From: Clostridiaceae bacterium
Lineage (GTDB): Bacteria; Bacillota; Clostridia; Oscillospirales; QAMX01
Reading direction: 5' to 3'
NCBI GenBank assembly: GCA_018384365.1
Contig: JAHAYX010000001.1
Span: forward strand, 196,835 to 260,834
DNA length: 64,000 nt
Shown: piece after piece, positions 1 through 7,986 of the stretch
How the letters are laid out: each line of letters begins with the position of its first letter
How positions within the stretch are numbered: position 1 is the stretch's first letter
The notes under the pieces: generated by a model
Seen by the model: the letters and a program-made list of their open reading frames with translations, nothing else
Told to the model about the DNA's origin: nothing
The model's database searches: none
Program-made: the position numbers and the translations under genes

Positions 1-1
1 T

Positions 2-661
2 CTCTTTGCTTCCTCCATCTGGGAGCACGGCGCAGCTTCCGTCACACCGGCCGACGAGGATATGCCCCGCCATCCCATCGACGATTACGGCCGCGACAAA
101 GTGGCCAGCGTACGCTTCCTCCACGAAGAATTCGTGAAAAACGGCTTCCCGTACACCGCCGTCATGCCCGGTCACATCACCGGCCCCGGCTGGAACTGCA
201 TCAATCCCACCGGTAACTTCGATCCGGAGATTTTCGGCAGGATCGGCCGCGGCGAAAAGATCTATCTCCCGCACTTTGGCATGGAATGCGTGCACCATGT
301 CCACGCGGACGACGTTGCGCAGGTATTTTTCCGTGCCATCCAGCGCCGCACTGCCGCGTTGGACCAGGATTTCCTCGCCGTTGCGCCGCAGGCCATGACG
401 CTTCGCGGCTTTGCCGAGGCAATGTACGCCTGGTTCGGAAAAGAGCCCGATATCGAATACCTGCCCTGGGAGGCATGGCAGAAAACCGCCGGAAGCCAGG
501 CCTTTATCAACAGCACTTACAGCCATCTGGCGCACAGCGATAATTACAGCTGTGAAAAAGCGCGCCGCATCCTGGGCTACGCACCGCGCTACACCATCCT
601 GCAGGCCGTGTGTGAATGCGTCAGCTCCATGATCGCCCGCGGCGTGATCCAGGTCGGTTAA
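2..661 (+). CDS. NAD-dependent epimerase/dehydratase-like protein, 5' end cut by window
   Basis: The reading frame is open from base 2, so the gene begins outside the window; the ATG at 62 is internal. The visible 219 residues align along their whole length with residues 102-320 of the next gene: both have FASSIWEHGA, a conserved DDYGRDK stretch (Tyr and Lys of the short-chain dehydrogenase YxxxK type) and a CVHHVHADDVAQ motif. The family uses NAD(P) to modify nucleotide-sugar or related substrates; the substrate here is unknown. The stop is 14 bases before the start of the paralogue, so the two are co-transcribed. Confidence 0.85.
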   Translation, partial: LFASSIWEHGAASVTPADEDMPRHPIDDYGRDKVASVRFLHEEFVKNGFPYTAVMPGHITGPGWNCINPTGNFDPEIFGRIGRGEKIYLPHFGMECVHHVHADDVAQVFFRAIQRRTAALDQDFLAVAPQAMTLRGFAEAMYAWFGKEPDIEYLPWEAWQKTAGSQAFINSTYSHLAHSDNYSCEKARRILGYAPRYTILQAVCECVSSMIARGVIQVG

Positions 662-675
662 AAAGGAGGTCCTCT

Positions 676-1638
676 ATGAAAGCAGTCGTCATCGGCGCGA
701 CCGGTCATGTCGGAACCTATCTGGTGCCGCGCCTTGTCCGTATGGGCTATCAGGTCACCGCCATTTCCCGCGGCACCCGCGAGCCCTACACGGCTTTCCC
801 CGAATGGCGCGAAGTAGAACGTGTCCGGTTGGATCGTCTGGCCCTTGAAAAATCCGACGGCTTCGGCTGCAAGGTCGCTGCCATGAATCCGGATGTCGTG
901 GTGGATATGATCAGCCTGGATTATCACAGCACCATGGAAACTGTCCGGGCCCTGCAAGGCACCAACCTCTCGCATTACCTCTTTGCCTCCTCCATCTGGG
1001 AGCACGGCGCAGCCTTCACCGTCCCGGCAGACGAGGATACGCCCCGGAAGCCCATCGACGATTACGGCCGGGACAAGGTCCGCAGCATCGAATATCTCCA
1101 CGGAGAATTCGTGCAGAATGGCTTCCCGTATACTGCCGTCATGCCCGGACACATTTCCGGCCCCGGCTGGACTTGTATCAACCCCACCGGCAACCACGAT
1201 CCCTCCGTATTCACTGCCATTGCCCACGGCGAACGCATTTATGTGCCGAATCTCGGCGTGGAATGCGTGCACCACGTCCACGCGGACGACGTGGCGCAGG
1301 TGTTCGAGCTGGCCATCCGCCATCGTGACGCCGCACTGGACGAAGACTTCCTCGCCGTTGCCCCGAAGGCCATCACCCTGCGCGGCTACGCCGAGCATAT
1401 GTACGAATGGTTCGGGAAAGAGGCCGACATTGCATACCTCCCGTGGCCCGAATGGGTGAAAGTCACGGCGGACGAAGAAAAAATCAACCGCACGTTCCGC
1501 CATATCTCGCACTGCAACAACTATTCCTGTGAAAAAGCGCGCCGTATTCTTGGATATCAGCCGCAGTACAGCGGTATGGACGCCGTCCACGAGGCCGTCC
1601 ATTCCATGATCGAGCGCGGCGTGGTGATAAGCGACTAA
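676..1638 (+). CDS. NAD-dependent epimerase/dehydratase family protein
   Basis: This 320-residue protein starts at ATG 676, seven or so bases after a strong AAGGAGGT. It opens with a Rossmann dinucleotide motif (GATGHVGTYL, residues 7-16) and has the YxxxK pair in DDYGRDK near residue 130. It is the full-length tandem copy of the truncated upstream gene. The family acts on nucleotide sugars or similar cytoplasmic substrates. Position directly before a GH2 glycosidase suggests a sugar catabolic or modifying operon. Exact substrate cannot be read from sequence. A longer in-frame start at 616 overlaps the upstream gene and lacks a ribosome site. Confidence 0.87.
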   Translation: MKAVVIGATGHVGTYLVPRLVRMGYQVTAISRGTREPYTAFPEWREVERVRLDRLALEKSDGFGCKVAAMNPDVVVDMISLDYHSTMETVRALQGTNLSHYLFASSIWEHGAAFTVPADEDTPRKPIDDYGRDKVRSIEYLHGEFVQNGFPYTAVMPGHISGPGWTCINPTGNHDPSVFTAIAHGERIYVPNLGVECVHHVHADDVAQVFELAIRHRDAALDEDFLAVAPKAITLRGYAEHMYEWFGKEADIAYLPWPEWVKVTADEEKINRTFRHISHCNNYSCEKARRILGYQPQYSGMDAVHEAVHSMIERGVVISD

Positions 1639-1656
1639 AAAGAGAGGAGAATTTTC

Positions 1657-4170
1657 ATGAAAGAACAAGTGCTGCTTGCACATGGCTGGCACATCCGCAG
1701 TCTGGAACCCGCCGACGTCATTGATCCGGCCGTTACAGCAGCGGAACCCCTTACCGAATGGCTGGCCGCCGCCGAAGTGCCCGCCGAGGTGCACGATATC
1801 CTGCTTTCACACGGCAAGCTCGATCCGGAGTTTCAGATCGGCTGGTGTGAAAGTGCCGCATGGGTAACGAAACTCGACTGGCTGTACCGCCTCGACTTCC
1901 CCTGCGAAACGCCCGGCGTGCGCACCTATCTTCGTTTCGGCGGCCTTGACACCTTTGCCGACATTTATCTCAACGGCAAGCTCATCGGCAAGCACAACGA
2001 CTTTTACGTTTCCGATAAAATCGATGTCAGCGAAATCATCGCACCGCAAAACACACTGATCCTGCACTTCCACAACACGCTCGGCGTGCTCGACGCCATG
2101 GAGCTGCCGGAAGAGTGGGCGCCTATCGACAAATGCAAGCTGATCCGGAAATCCTGCCATGATTTCCCGAGTGATCCGGGGGAAGGCAGCACTTATCTGG
2201 GCATCGTCGGCTATCACACGCCGATCGGTATTTATGAACCGGTTGAGCTGATTCTGGCGGACGAAGCGGAAATCACCTGCGACGAGGTGCGCGCCACCCT
2301 GCGTGACGATCTGGTAACCGGCGCGCTGCGCGTCACAGTATCCGGTGTTTGCCACCGCGACGGCGATCTGAATATCAAAGCAACGCTTTATGATCCGGAG
2401 GGCACGCTGATCGGTGAGGCGGTCGCCCACGCGTGGGATGAGGAAATCGGCTTCCCCGTGATGCATCCCCAGCTCTGGTGGCCGGCCGGCTATGGTGCAC
2501 ATCCGCTCTACCGCGCCGAAATCGAAGTTTTTCTCGATGGCCGCCTGTGCGACAAATTTACAAAAGAGGTTGGTTTCCGCCGGATTGAGCAGCCGTATTC
2601 CTTCGGTTTCGTCATCAACGGCAAAAATGTCCGGCTTTGGGGTGCCTGCATGGATCCTTTCCAGGCCTATACCCACGTCTGGCAGCATGACCGTGTCTGG
2701 CGCGTCCTGGACATGGCGGAAAATGCGCACTTCAACATCCTGCGCCTGTGGGGCGAAGGCGGCATTCCCTACCGCGATGAGTTTTACGAGGAGTGCGACC
2801 GCCGCGGCATCCTCCTCTGGCAGGAGTTCTTCCATGGCCACGGTATGTTCCCGGATTCCGAGGAATACCGGAAGCTCTACCGCCGCGAGGGACGCGAGCT
2901 GATTCTGCGTCTGCGCCACCATGCCTGCCTTCTGATGTGGTGCGGCGGCAACGAGTGCGTCATGGGCTCGGAGTTCTTCTTCCGCGATCAGCCCGTGATC
3001 GGAAAAGTCGTCCTGCAGGAAGATTATCCCGCACTGCTCGCCGAGCTGGATCCCGGCCGCTACTATCACCTGACTTCCCCGACCGGCGGCGAATGGGCCA
3101 ACGACCCGCGCATCGGCGACAACCACACCTATGACTGCATCTGGCAGTACCCCTTCTATGAGTACCCGAACTTTATCTCCGAGGATATCCGTACCTCGCC
3201 GCCTGTCCTGCACAGCCTGAAGCGCATCATCCACGGCGACGTGTGGCCGGAAGGCTACGACGGGAAGTTCTCCTCCGGCGACCGCTTCCCCATGCCGGAA
3301 AACTGGATGCAGCGCTCGTGCCACGGCGCCAAGGGCCATGTAAAAACCGGTCCCTACTGGGAGTATTATGACGCAGACAACGCCGCCGACCATATTTATC
3401 GCTTCGGCGCCTCCTATGCCCAGGTCCTGCGCGATAATATTGAGCGTATCCGTATGGGCGGCCCGACGGACAATCTGCCTCCGGCAATCCGTTCCAAGGG
3501 TCACCTCTCCTGTAAGTTCAACGATACCTGGCCCAAGTGCTATTGTGCCACGATCGACTATTTCCATGAAGCATTCCACCCCTATTACGCCACGCTGCGC
3601 GGCTATGCGCCGGTGATACTCTGCTTCGATATCCGAAACGAGATTCATCTCTGGCTCGTAAACGACTCTCCGGAGACCATCCGCGGCACCGTGACCTTCG
3701 CGCTCTTTGACATGACCACAAACGAGTTCTCCTGCGAACGCCGCGTACCGATGGAGGTTGCCAATTCCGGCGGCAAAATCGTTATGGATCTGAACTGGCT
3801 CAAATATTTTGAAAAGCAGAAGCTGCTTTACGCCCGCTTTGAGGATGAAGAGGGCCGCGTCATCTGCACAGCCGTCGATTACTGCGACGTGGAACGGCAT
3901 TATGCTTTCCCGGATGCAAAGCTCGACGTCACCTGTGAGGGGGACGATCTTGTCATCCGCACCGACCGCTTTGCCCGCTGTGTGGAAATCCTCGGCGAGT
4001 GCGACGGCGACCCGTTCGGCTGGTTCTTCAGCGATAACTACTTCGACCTCGTCCCGGGTGACGAAAAGCGCGTGAAAATCCGCGGCAAACTGCCGCACGG
4101 CACCATTTCTCTGCGCCCGCACTATTCGGCGCATACCACAACCGTCGACTTCGTGCGCGCAAGGGGATAA
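1657..4170 (+). CDS. glycoside hydrolase family 2, beta-mannosidase-like
   Basis: The 837-residue protein has GH2 architecture: an N-terminal jelly-roll sugar-binding domain (about 1-200), an Ig-like domain ending at WWPAGYG, a TIM barrel with FNILRLWGEG, and a C-terminal beta domain. The acid/base is Glu433 in WCGGNE; the likely nucleophile is Glu509 in NFISED. The WWP and RLWGEG motifs are characteristic of the beta-mannosidase branch rather than beta-galactosidase. No signal peptide is present, so it should act in the cytoplasm on imported oligosaccharides. An AGAGGAGA ribosome site precedes ATG 1657, 18 bases after the epimerase stop, indicating one operon. Confidence 0.88.
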   Translation: MKEQVLLAHGWHIRSLEPADVIDPAVTAAEPLTEWLAAAEVPAEVHDILLSHGKLDPEFQIGWCESAAWVTKLDWLYRLDFPCETPGVRTYLRFGGLDTFADIYLNGKLIGKHNDFYVSDKIDVSEIIAPQNTLILHFHNTLGVLDAMELPEEWAPIDKCKLIRKSCHDFPSDPGEGSTYLGIVGYHTPIGIYEPVELILADEAEITCDEVRATLRDDLVTGALRVTVSGVCHRDGDLNIKATLYDPEGTLIGEAVAHAWDEEIGFPVMHPQLWWPAGYGAHPLYRAEIEVFLDGRLCDKFTKEVGFRRIEQPYSFGFVINGKNVRLWGACMDPFQAYTHVWQHDRVWRVLDMAENAHFNILRLWGEGGIPYRDEFYEECDRRGILLWQEFFHGHGMFPDSEEYRKLYRREGRELILRLRHHACLLMWCGGNECVMGSEFFFRDQPVIGKVVLQEDYPALLAELDPGRYYHLTSPTGGEWANDPRIGDNHTYDCIWQYPFYEYPNFISEDIRTSPPVLHSLKRIIHGDVWPEGYDGKFSSGDRFPMPENWMQRSCHGAKGHVKTGPYWEYYDADNAADHIYRFGASYAQVLRDNIERIRMGGPTDNLPPAIRSKGHLSCKFNDTWPKCYCATIDYFHEAFHPYYATLRGYAPVILCFDIRNEIHLWLVNDSPETIRGTVTFALFDMTTNEFSCERRVPMEVANSGGKIVMDLNWLKYFEKQKLLYARFEDEEGRVICTAVDYCDVERHYAFPDAKLDVTCEGDDLVIRTDRFARCVEILGECDGDPFGWFFSDNYFDLVPGDEKRVKIRGKLPHGTISLRPHYSAHTTTVDFVRARG

Positions 4171-4279
4171 AACCCCCTTCCGAACGGATGCTGGGAAAGG
4201 GCAGCCGCTTTCCGCGCACGTAACCGCCACCGTTTTCCGCGGCGCAGAATCAATACGAAGAGAAGGCAGGAGAAAGCAT

Positions 4280-5077
4280 ATGTATCAGCATCATGAAGAG
4301 AGCCTTGCCATCGCGCTGGATTACTTCAAGACCAAATCCCGCGTGAAAGACGGACTGATCGCCATCATTTTTGGTGGATCCGTTGCAAAGGGCTGCGAAC
4401 GCCCGGATTCCGACCTTGACTTCATGGTCATCGTCACGGACGAAAAGTATGCACAGCTCAAGGCAGAAGGAATCGCCACGGAGGCCATTCACGGCCTGTG
4501 CACCTATCCGGAGGGATATTTTGATATCAAATACTATCCCAAGAGCTTCCTGTCCGCCGTTGCCGACCACGGCAGCGAGCCTGCACGCAATGCCTGGCTG
4601 AAATCGCAATGCCTTTACACGACCGATCCGGAAATTCCGACGCTGGTTGCGGCCATTCCGCGCTTCCAGACAGAGCTGCGCGACGACAAAATGCTCAGCT
4701 TCTACGGTGAAATGGAGCTGAACAGCCGCTATTTCTGGAAAATGGGTGTGAATGACCGGTTCCTGCGCACGCGTGCCGGAACCAGCATCGTCCTCTTCGG
4801 CCTGCGTATGATTCTGGAGGAGAACGAGATCTTCTATCCGTGCGCAAAGGGCCTGTATGCTGCAATCAAGTCCGCGCCCCGGAAGCCGGACGCCATCCTG
4901 GAAAAGGCTGACCGCCTCCTCGAAACCCTCTCCGACGAAGCAAAGGACGATTTCGTCAATGCCATCCACGAATTCCTCACCTGGCAGCCGCCCGAATGGG
5001 ACATTGCCACTTCCCGTTACACGCAGGATAAGGAACTTTGGTGGTATAACCCCCGTCCGCTGATCGCCGAGTGGTAA
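4280..5077 (+). CDS. nucleotidyltransferase-fold protein
   Basis: This 265-residue protein has the pol-beta nucleotidyltransferase signature near residues 30-52: GGSVAKG followed by DSDLD, i.e. GSxxxG with the two metal-binding aspartates. The remaining 200 residues are helical, as in aminoglycoside or lincosamide nucleotidyltransferases and KNTase-like proteins. It probably transfers a nucleotide to a small molecule or RNA/protein target, but the substrate is unknown. AGGAGA precedes ATG 4280. It follows the GH2 gene by 109 bases and ends at a strong terminator, so it is the likely last gene of the sugar operon. Confidence 0.75.
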   Translation: MYQHHEESLAIALDYFKTKSRVKDGLIAIIFGGSVAKGCERPDSDLDFMVIVTDEKYAQLKAEGIATEAIHGLCTYPEGYFDIKYYPKSFLSAVADHGSEPARNAWLKSQCLYTTDPEIPTLVAAIPRFQTELRDDKMLSFYGEMELNSRYFWKMGVNDRFLRTRAGTSIVLFGLRMILEENEIFYPCAKGLYAAIKSAPRKPDAILEKADRLLETLSDEAKDDFVNAIHEFLTWQPPEWDIATSRYTQDKELWWYNPRPLIAEW

Positions 5078-5110
5078 TTTCTCCGTTTCAAACTGTATTT
5101 TTCGCAAAAA

Positions 5111-5146
5111 CTGCCTGTCCGCCCATCGCGGACGGGCAGTTTTTTT
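5111..5146 (+). terminator. intrinsic terminator
   Basis: A 12-bp stem (5111-5122 with 5128-5139) and a 5-base loop are followed by seven T residues. It closes the GH2/nucleotidyltransferase transcription unit. The following 190 bases up to the DUF3343 gene hold nothing I can identify. Confidence 0.9.
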
Positions 5147-5334
5147 CATGCCCCTTCCCTTTCCTTCCTCACCGTCAGGCGCACGCCGGGGCGCCGGCTG
5201 TCACATTGCGTCTTTCTGTGCATATACTGGAATAAGCGCCTGATTGAAATCTTTTCCACCGATCAGGACGCGTTATTTCGCCGGAAACTCCTGCGAAACG
5301 ACACGGCTTTTCGACAGAAAGGCGTGAAAGTGCA

Positions 5335-5580
5335 GTGTATGATTGTATGATAGTACTCCGCTCGGCAACCTCGGCACAAAGAGCCGGCAAAACGCTCGCC
5401 GCAAACGGCATACCGACCGTGATTGTCCGGCCTCCTGCTTCTGTAACGGGCGGTTCCTGTTCCCACGCAGTCAAGTTCGACTGCCGCTTCCTGACTCCCG
5501 TGCAGGAAGCCTTGACCAAATACGGCATTTCCAATCACGGTGTTTACCGTCTGGACAAAGGAGCATTTCAAAAAATCTGA
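5335..5580 (+). CDS. DUF3343 family small protein (putative Se/S carrier-like)
   Basis: The 81-residue protein starts MYDCMIVLRS and carries the conserved small-residue and Cys motif GGSCSHAVKF near residues 41-50. DUF3343 proteins are small cytoplasmic proteins often encoded beside cysteine-desulfurase-like enzymes and selenium-metabolism genes; carrying reactive sulfur or selenium on the conserved cysteine is the prevailing suggestion, not proven. Here the next gene downstream (58 bases later) is exactly such an enzyme, supporting a two-gene unit. ATG 5347 is an alternative start; the ribosome site is weak for either. Confidence 0.72.
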   Translation: MYDCMIVLRSATSAQRAGKTLAANGIPTVIVRPPASVTGGSCSHAVKFDCRFLTPVQEALTKYGISNHGVYRLDKGAFQKI

Positions 5581-5637
5581 CCGCGCCGGATCCTTCGCCT
5601 GATGGGCAGACGGCGGCGCAGGCGAAAGGATGGGACT

Positions 5638-6792
5638 ATGGTCTTTTTGGACAATGCAGCAACTTCCTATCACAAACCTCCGGCTGTTTACCGTGCAGTG
5701 CGGGACGCCATGCGGGAATGTGCCTCGGTCGGGCGCGGCGGTTACGCCGAAGCCGAAGCGGCCGCGGCGCGCGTTTACGACTGCCGCACAGAGCTTGCCG
5801 CCCTGTATCACGTTGCGAACCCGGAAAAAATTATCTTCACCTACAACGCCACGGTTGCGCTGAATATGGCGATCAAGGGTCTGCTCCACAGCGGTCATGC
5901 CGTGATCTCCGGTTACGAACACAACGCCGTTGTCCGCCCGCTTGTCTCGCTGGAACGCTTCGGCGTTACGTACACGGCGGCGCAGGCGCCGCTTTTCGAC
6001 CAGGAAGGATTGCTGCAGGAATTCCGGGCGTGTCTCCGGCCGGAAACCGGCCTGGTTGTCTGCAATCACGTTTCCAACGTGTTCGGTTCCATTGCGCCGG
6101 TCGAAGCGCTGGACGCGCTGTGCTGGGAACACGGTCTCCCGCTTGTTATCGACGCTTCGCAGTCCGCAGGCACCTTGCCGCTGGACGCCTCCCGCCTGCG
6201 TGCAACAGAATTCATCTGTATGCCCGGGCACAAGGGGCTTTACGGCCCGCAGGGAACGGGCGTTATGCTGCATACCGGAACGCGCGCGTGCACAACAATC
6301 CTCGAGGGCGGCACCGGAAGTGCCTCCGCCTCCTATTTACAGCCCACTTTCGAGCCCGACCGGTTTGAAAGCGGCACGCTGAACGTTGCGGGCATTGCGG
6401 GACTCTGTGAAGGCGTTCGTTTTGTCCGCCGGGAGGGCGAGGCACAAATTGCCGGGCGGGAGCGCCGCCTTGTGCGGTATATCGGCAGCGAACTGCAAAA
6501 AATCGACGGCATCACCGTCTATATGAGCCGGGATCCCGCCGCACAAAGCGGCGTATTATCCTTTGCAAGCCGCGATATGGAGTGCGAAACGCTGGCCGCC
6601 GCGCTTTCCAGCGCCGGTATAGCCGTACGCGCCGGACTGCATTGTGCGCCGCTGGCTCATGTCACCGCCGGAACGTATCCCGGCGGCACCGTGCGTGTCT
6701 CGCCCGGCGCATTTTCCACGCAGCGCGACGCCGAGCGCCTGATCATCGCCGTGCGTGCCGCTCTGCGCCGCGGCTCGCCCTCCGCCGTATAA
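5638..6792 (+). CDS. cysteine desulfurase family protein (class V aminotransferase fold)
   Basis: The 384-residue PLP enzyme starts MVFLDNAATS at ATG 5638, after GAAAGGA. The PLP lysine is Lys199 in GHKGLYGPQGTG. A cysteine at 336 in GLHCAPLAH occupies the persulfide-carrying loop of NifS/CsdA proteins. The family removes sulfur (or selenium) from cysteine (selenocysteine) to form an enzyme persulfide. It resembles the divergent subgroup that occurs with DUF3343 rather than IscS with IscU; no IscU/NifU or SelD is in view. The partner is probably the small upstream protein. Confidence 0.83.
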   Translation: MVFLDNAATSYHKPPAVYRAVRDAMRECASVGRGGYAEAEAAAARVYDCRTELAALYHVANPEKIIFTYNATVALNMAIKGLLHSGHAVISGYEHNAVVRPLVSLERFGVTYTAAQAPLFDQEGLLQEFRACLRPETGLVVCNHVSNVFGSIAPVEALDALCWEHGLPLVIDASQSAGTLPLDASRLRATEFICMPGHKGLYGPQGTGVMLHTGTRACTTILEGGTGSASASYLQPTFEPDRFESGTLNVAGIAGLCEGVRFVRREGEAQIAGRERRLVRYIGSELQKIDGITVYMSRDPAAQSGVLSFASRDMECETLAAALSSAGIAVRAGLHCAPLAHVTAGTYPGGTVRVSPGAFSTQRDAERLIIAVRAALRRGSPSAV

Positions 6793-6794
6793 TG

Positions 6795-6824
6795 AAAAAT
6801 CCCCCGGAGCGGATGCTCCGGGGG
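6795..6824 (-). terminator. intrinsic terminator of bile salt hydrolase gene
   Basis: A perfect 10-bp stem (6801-6810 with 6815-6824) with a GGAT loop is followed on the minus strand by a T-rich run (complement of 6795-6800). It sits between two convergent genes; the T tract shows it serves the minus-strand gene. Confidence 0.85.
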
Positions 6825-6851
6825 ATCGTCCTGCGCACAGGGATTTTCGCA

Positions 6852-7826
6852 TCAATTCTGCATTCTGATCTGCTCGCCTGTGATCAGCGGATACCGCACC
6901 AGCTGTGTACCGTCCAGGTTCTCCCGGTGCATATCCACAGCTGTGATCTGATGATTGTCATACGTCGTGTAATAGTATATCCCTTTGGCCGTATTGCAGC
7001 AGGAGGTGTAAAGCGTAATCTCGTATTTACCGTCCTCCAGTTCACAGCAGCCGCGCTGCTGATCCACGGAATTCAGGATGTGGAAGAACTGGCTCACACT
7101 CTCCAGCTCGCCATCGCCGGAGAGGGAGTTCATTTTGGTAAACGCCACGCGGACAAACCGGGACTGCGAGGACAGGTCCCCCGGAAGGCCCAGCGCGCCC
7201 ATACCGCGGCTGTACCGGTTCAGGGTAAGCCCGTTTGCAAAGGTATTCTCCGGCGATTTTGCGGACAGGCCCATATAATTGTTCAGGGCAAACATCTGCA
7301 TATCAAAGGGCGGATTGTTCGTCAGGACACCGACAGGGTTATCATAGATTTTCAAGCCATCGCGCACGGACTCGACGGTGATGCTCTCCTGTTTATCCGA
7401 AATCATCCAGTGCAGCTGCGCCAAAGGCAGCTTGTCGCTGAAGGGCGTATTCAACAGATTGAGGTTTTCCATCGCGCGGCGCGCCTCCTGCACGGAAGCA
7501 CAGCGGCCCAGGATCCACGGGATGAATTCAAACTGCGCGATATTGTCTTTCCCGTCCACATGGTCCCAATAACAGGCGTTCCCCACGAAATTCAACCCGG
7601 CCATGGCAAGTCCCGCTTCATTCATGGCGTCATAATACAGCGGGTAATCCTCTGTGACATAAGCCATGCCGATGATCGCATAATGGCTTGTGATACAGCC
7701 CTGTTCCCGGAACCGGAACGGATAGCTGCGCGGAGTAATGGTCACCTCGTCCCCATAAGAAAATTCATAATCCAGCGTGCGGCCGAAATAAAAATCCTTT
7801 GTCTGATACGTTGCAGCAGTGCACAT
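6852..7826 (-). CDS. bsh: bile salt hydrolase / conjugated bile acid hydrolase
   Basis: The 324-residue protein belongs to the Ntn-hydrolase choloylglycine hydrolase family. The start at 7826 gives Met-Cys, so Met removal exposes the catalytic Cys2. All six active-site residues of the well-studied Clostridium perfringens enzyme are recognisable: Cys2, Arg16, Asp19, Asn79, Asn170 (GVLTN) and Arg223 (QSRFVR). LHWMISD and the MHRENLDG tail also match the bile-salt branch rather than penicillin V acylases. It deconjugates glycine- or taurine-linked bile acids in the cytoplasm. AAGGAGA precedes the start. No clear promoter was found; the gene is monocistronic between terminators. Confidence 0.9.
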   Translation of the reverse strand: MCTAATYQTKDFYFGRTLDYEFSYGDEVTITPRSYPFRFREQGCITSHYAIIGMAYVTEDYPLYYDAMNEAGLAMAGLNFVGNACYWDHVDGKDNIAQFEFIPWILGRCASVQEARRAMENLNLLNTPFSDKLPLAQLHWMISDKQESITVESVRDGLKIYDNPVGVLTNNPPFDMQMFALNNYMGLSAKSPENTFANGLTLNRYSRGMGALGLPGDLSSQSRFVRVAFTKMNSLSGDGELESVSQFFHILNSVDQQRGCCELEDGKYEITLYTSCCNTAKGIYYYTTYDNHQITAVDMHRENLDGTQLVRYPLITGEQIRMQN

Positions 7827-7915
7827 CGTTATTCTCCTTCCTCGCACCGGCGGTTTTCAGGTTTATCCTGCTCCTTCTGCAAAAAAGCATACTGCGCAGG
7901 GTGATAAAATTTACA

Positions 7916-7955
7916 AAGAGGAACCCCCGGGCGCTTTGTTACGGGTGTTCCTCTT
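7916..7955 (-). terminator. intrinsic terminator after the envelope module
   Basis: A 9-bp stem (7916-7924 with 7947-7955), extended by a CCCG/CGGG inner stem, is followed on the minus strand by a T-rich stretch. It lies after the TPM gene and separates the module from bsh. Confidence 0.75.
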
Positions 7956-7986
7956 GGTTTTGACAGGATCGATTTTCAAAGAAGCG

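Noticed and set aside
1807..4230. 807-codon minus-strand open frame
   Set aside because: Antisense to the GH2 gene with catalytic motifs; no ribosome site or recognisable protein.
5343..6368. 341-codon plus-strand frame overlapping the desulfurase gene
   Set aside because: Frame-shifted version of the DUF3343/desulfurase sequence; Arg/Ser/Cys-rich and without motifs.
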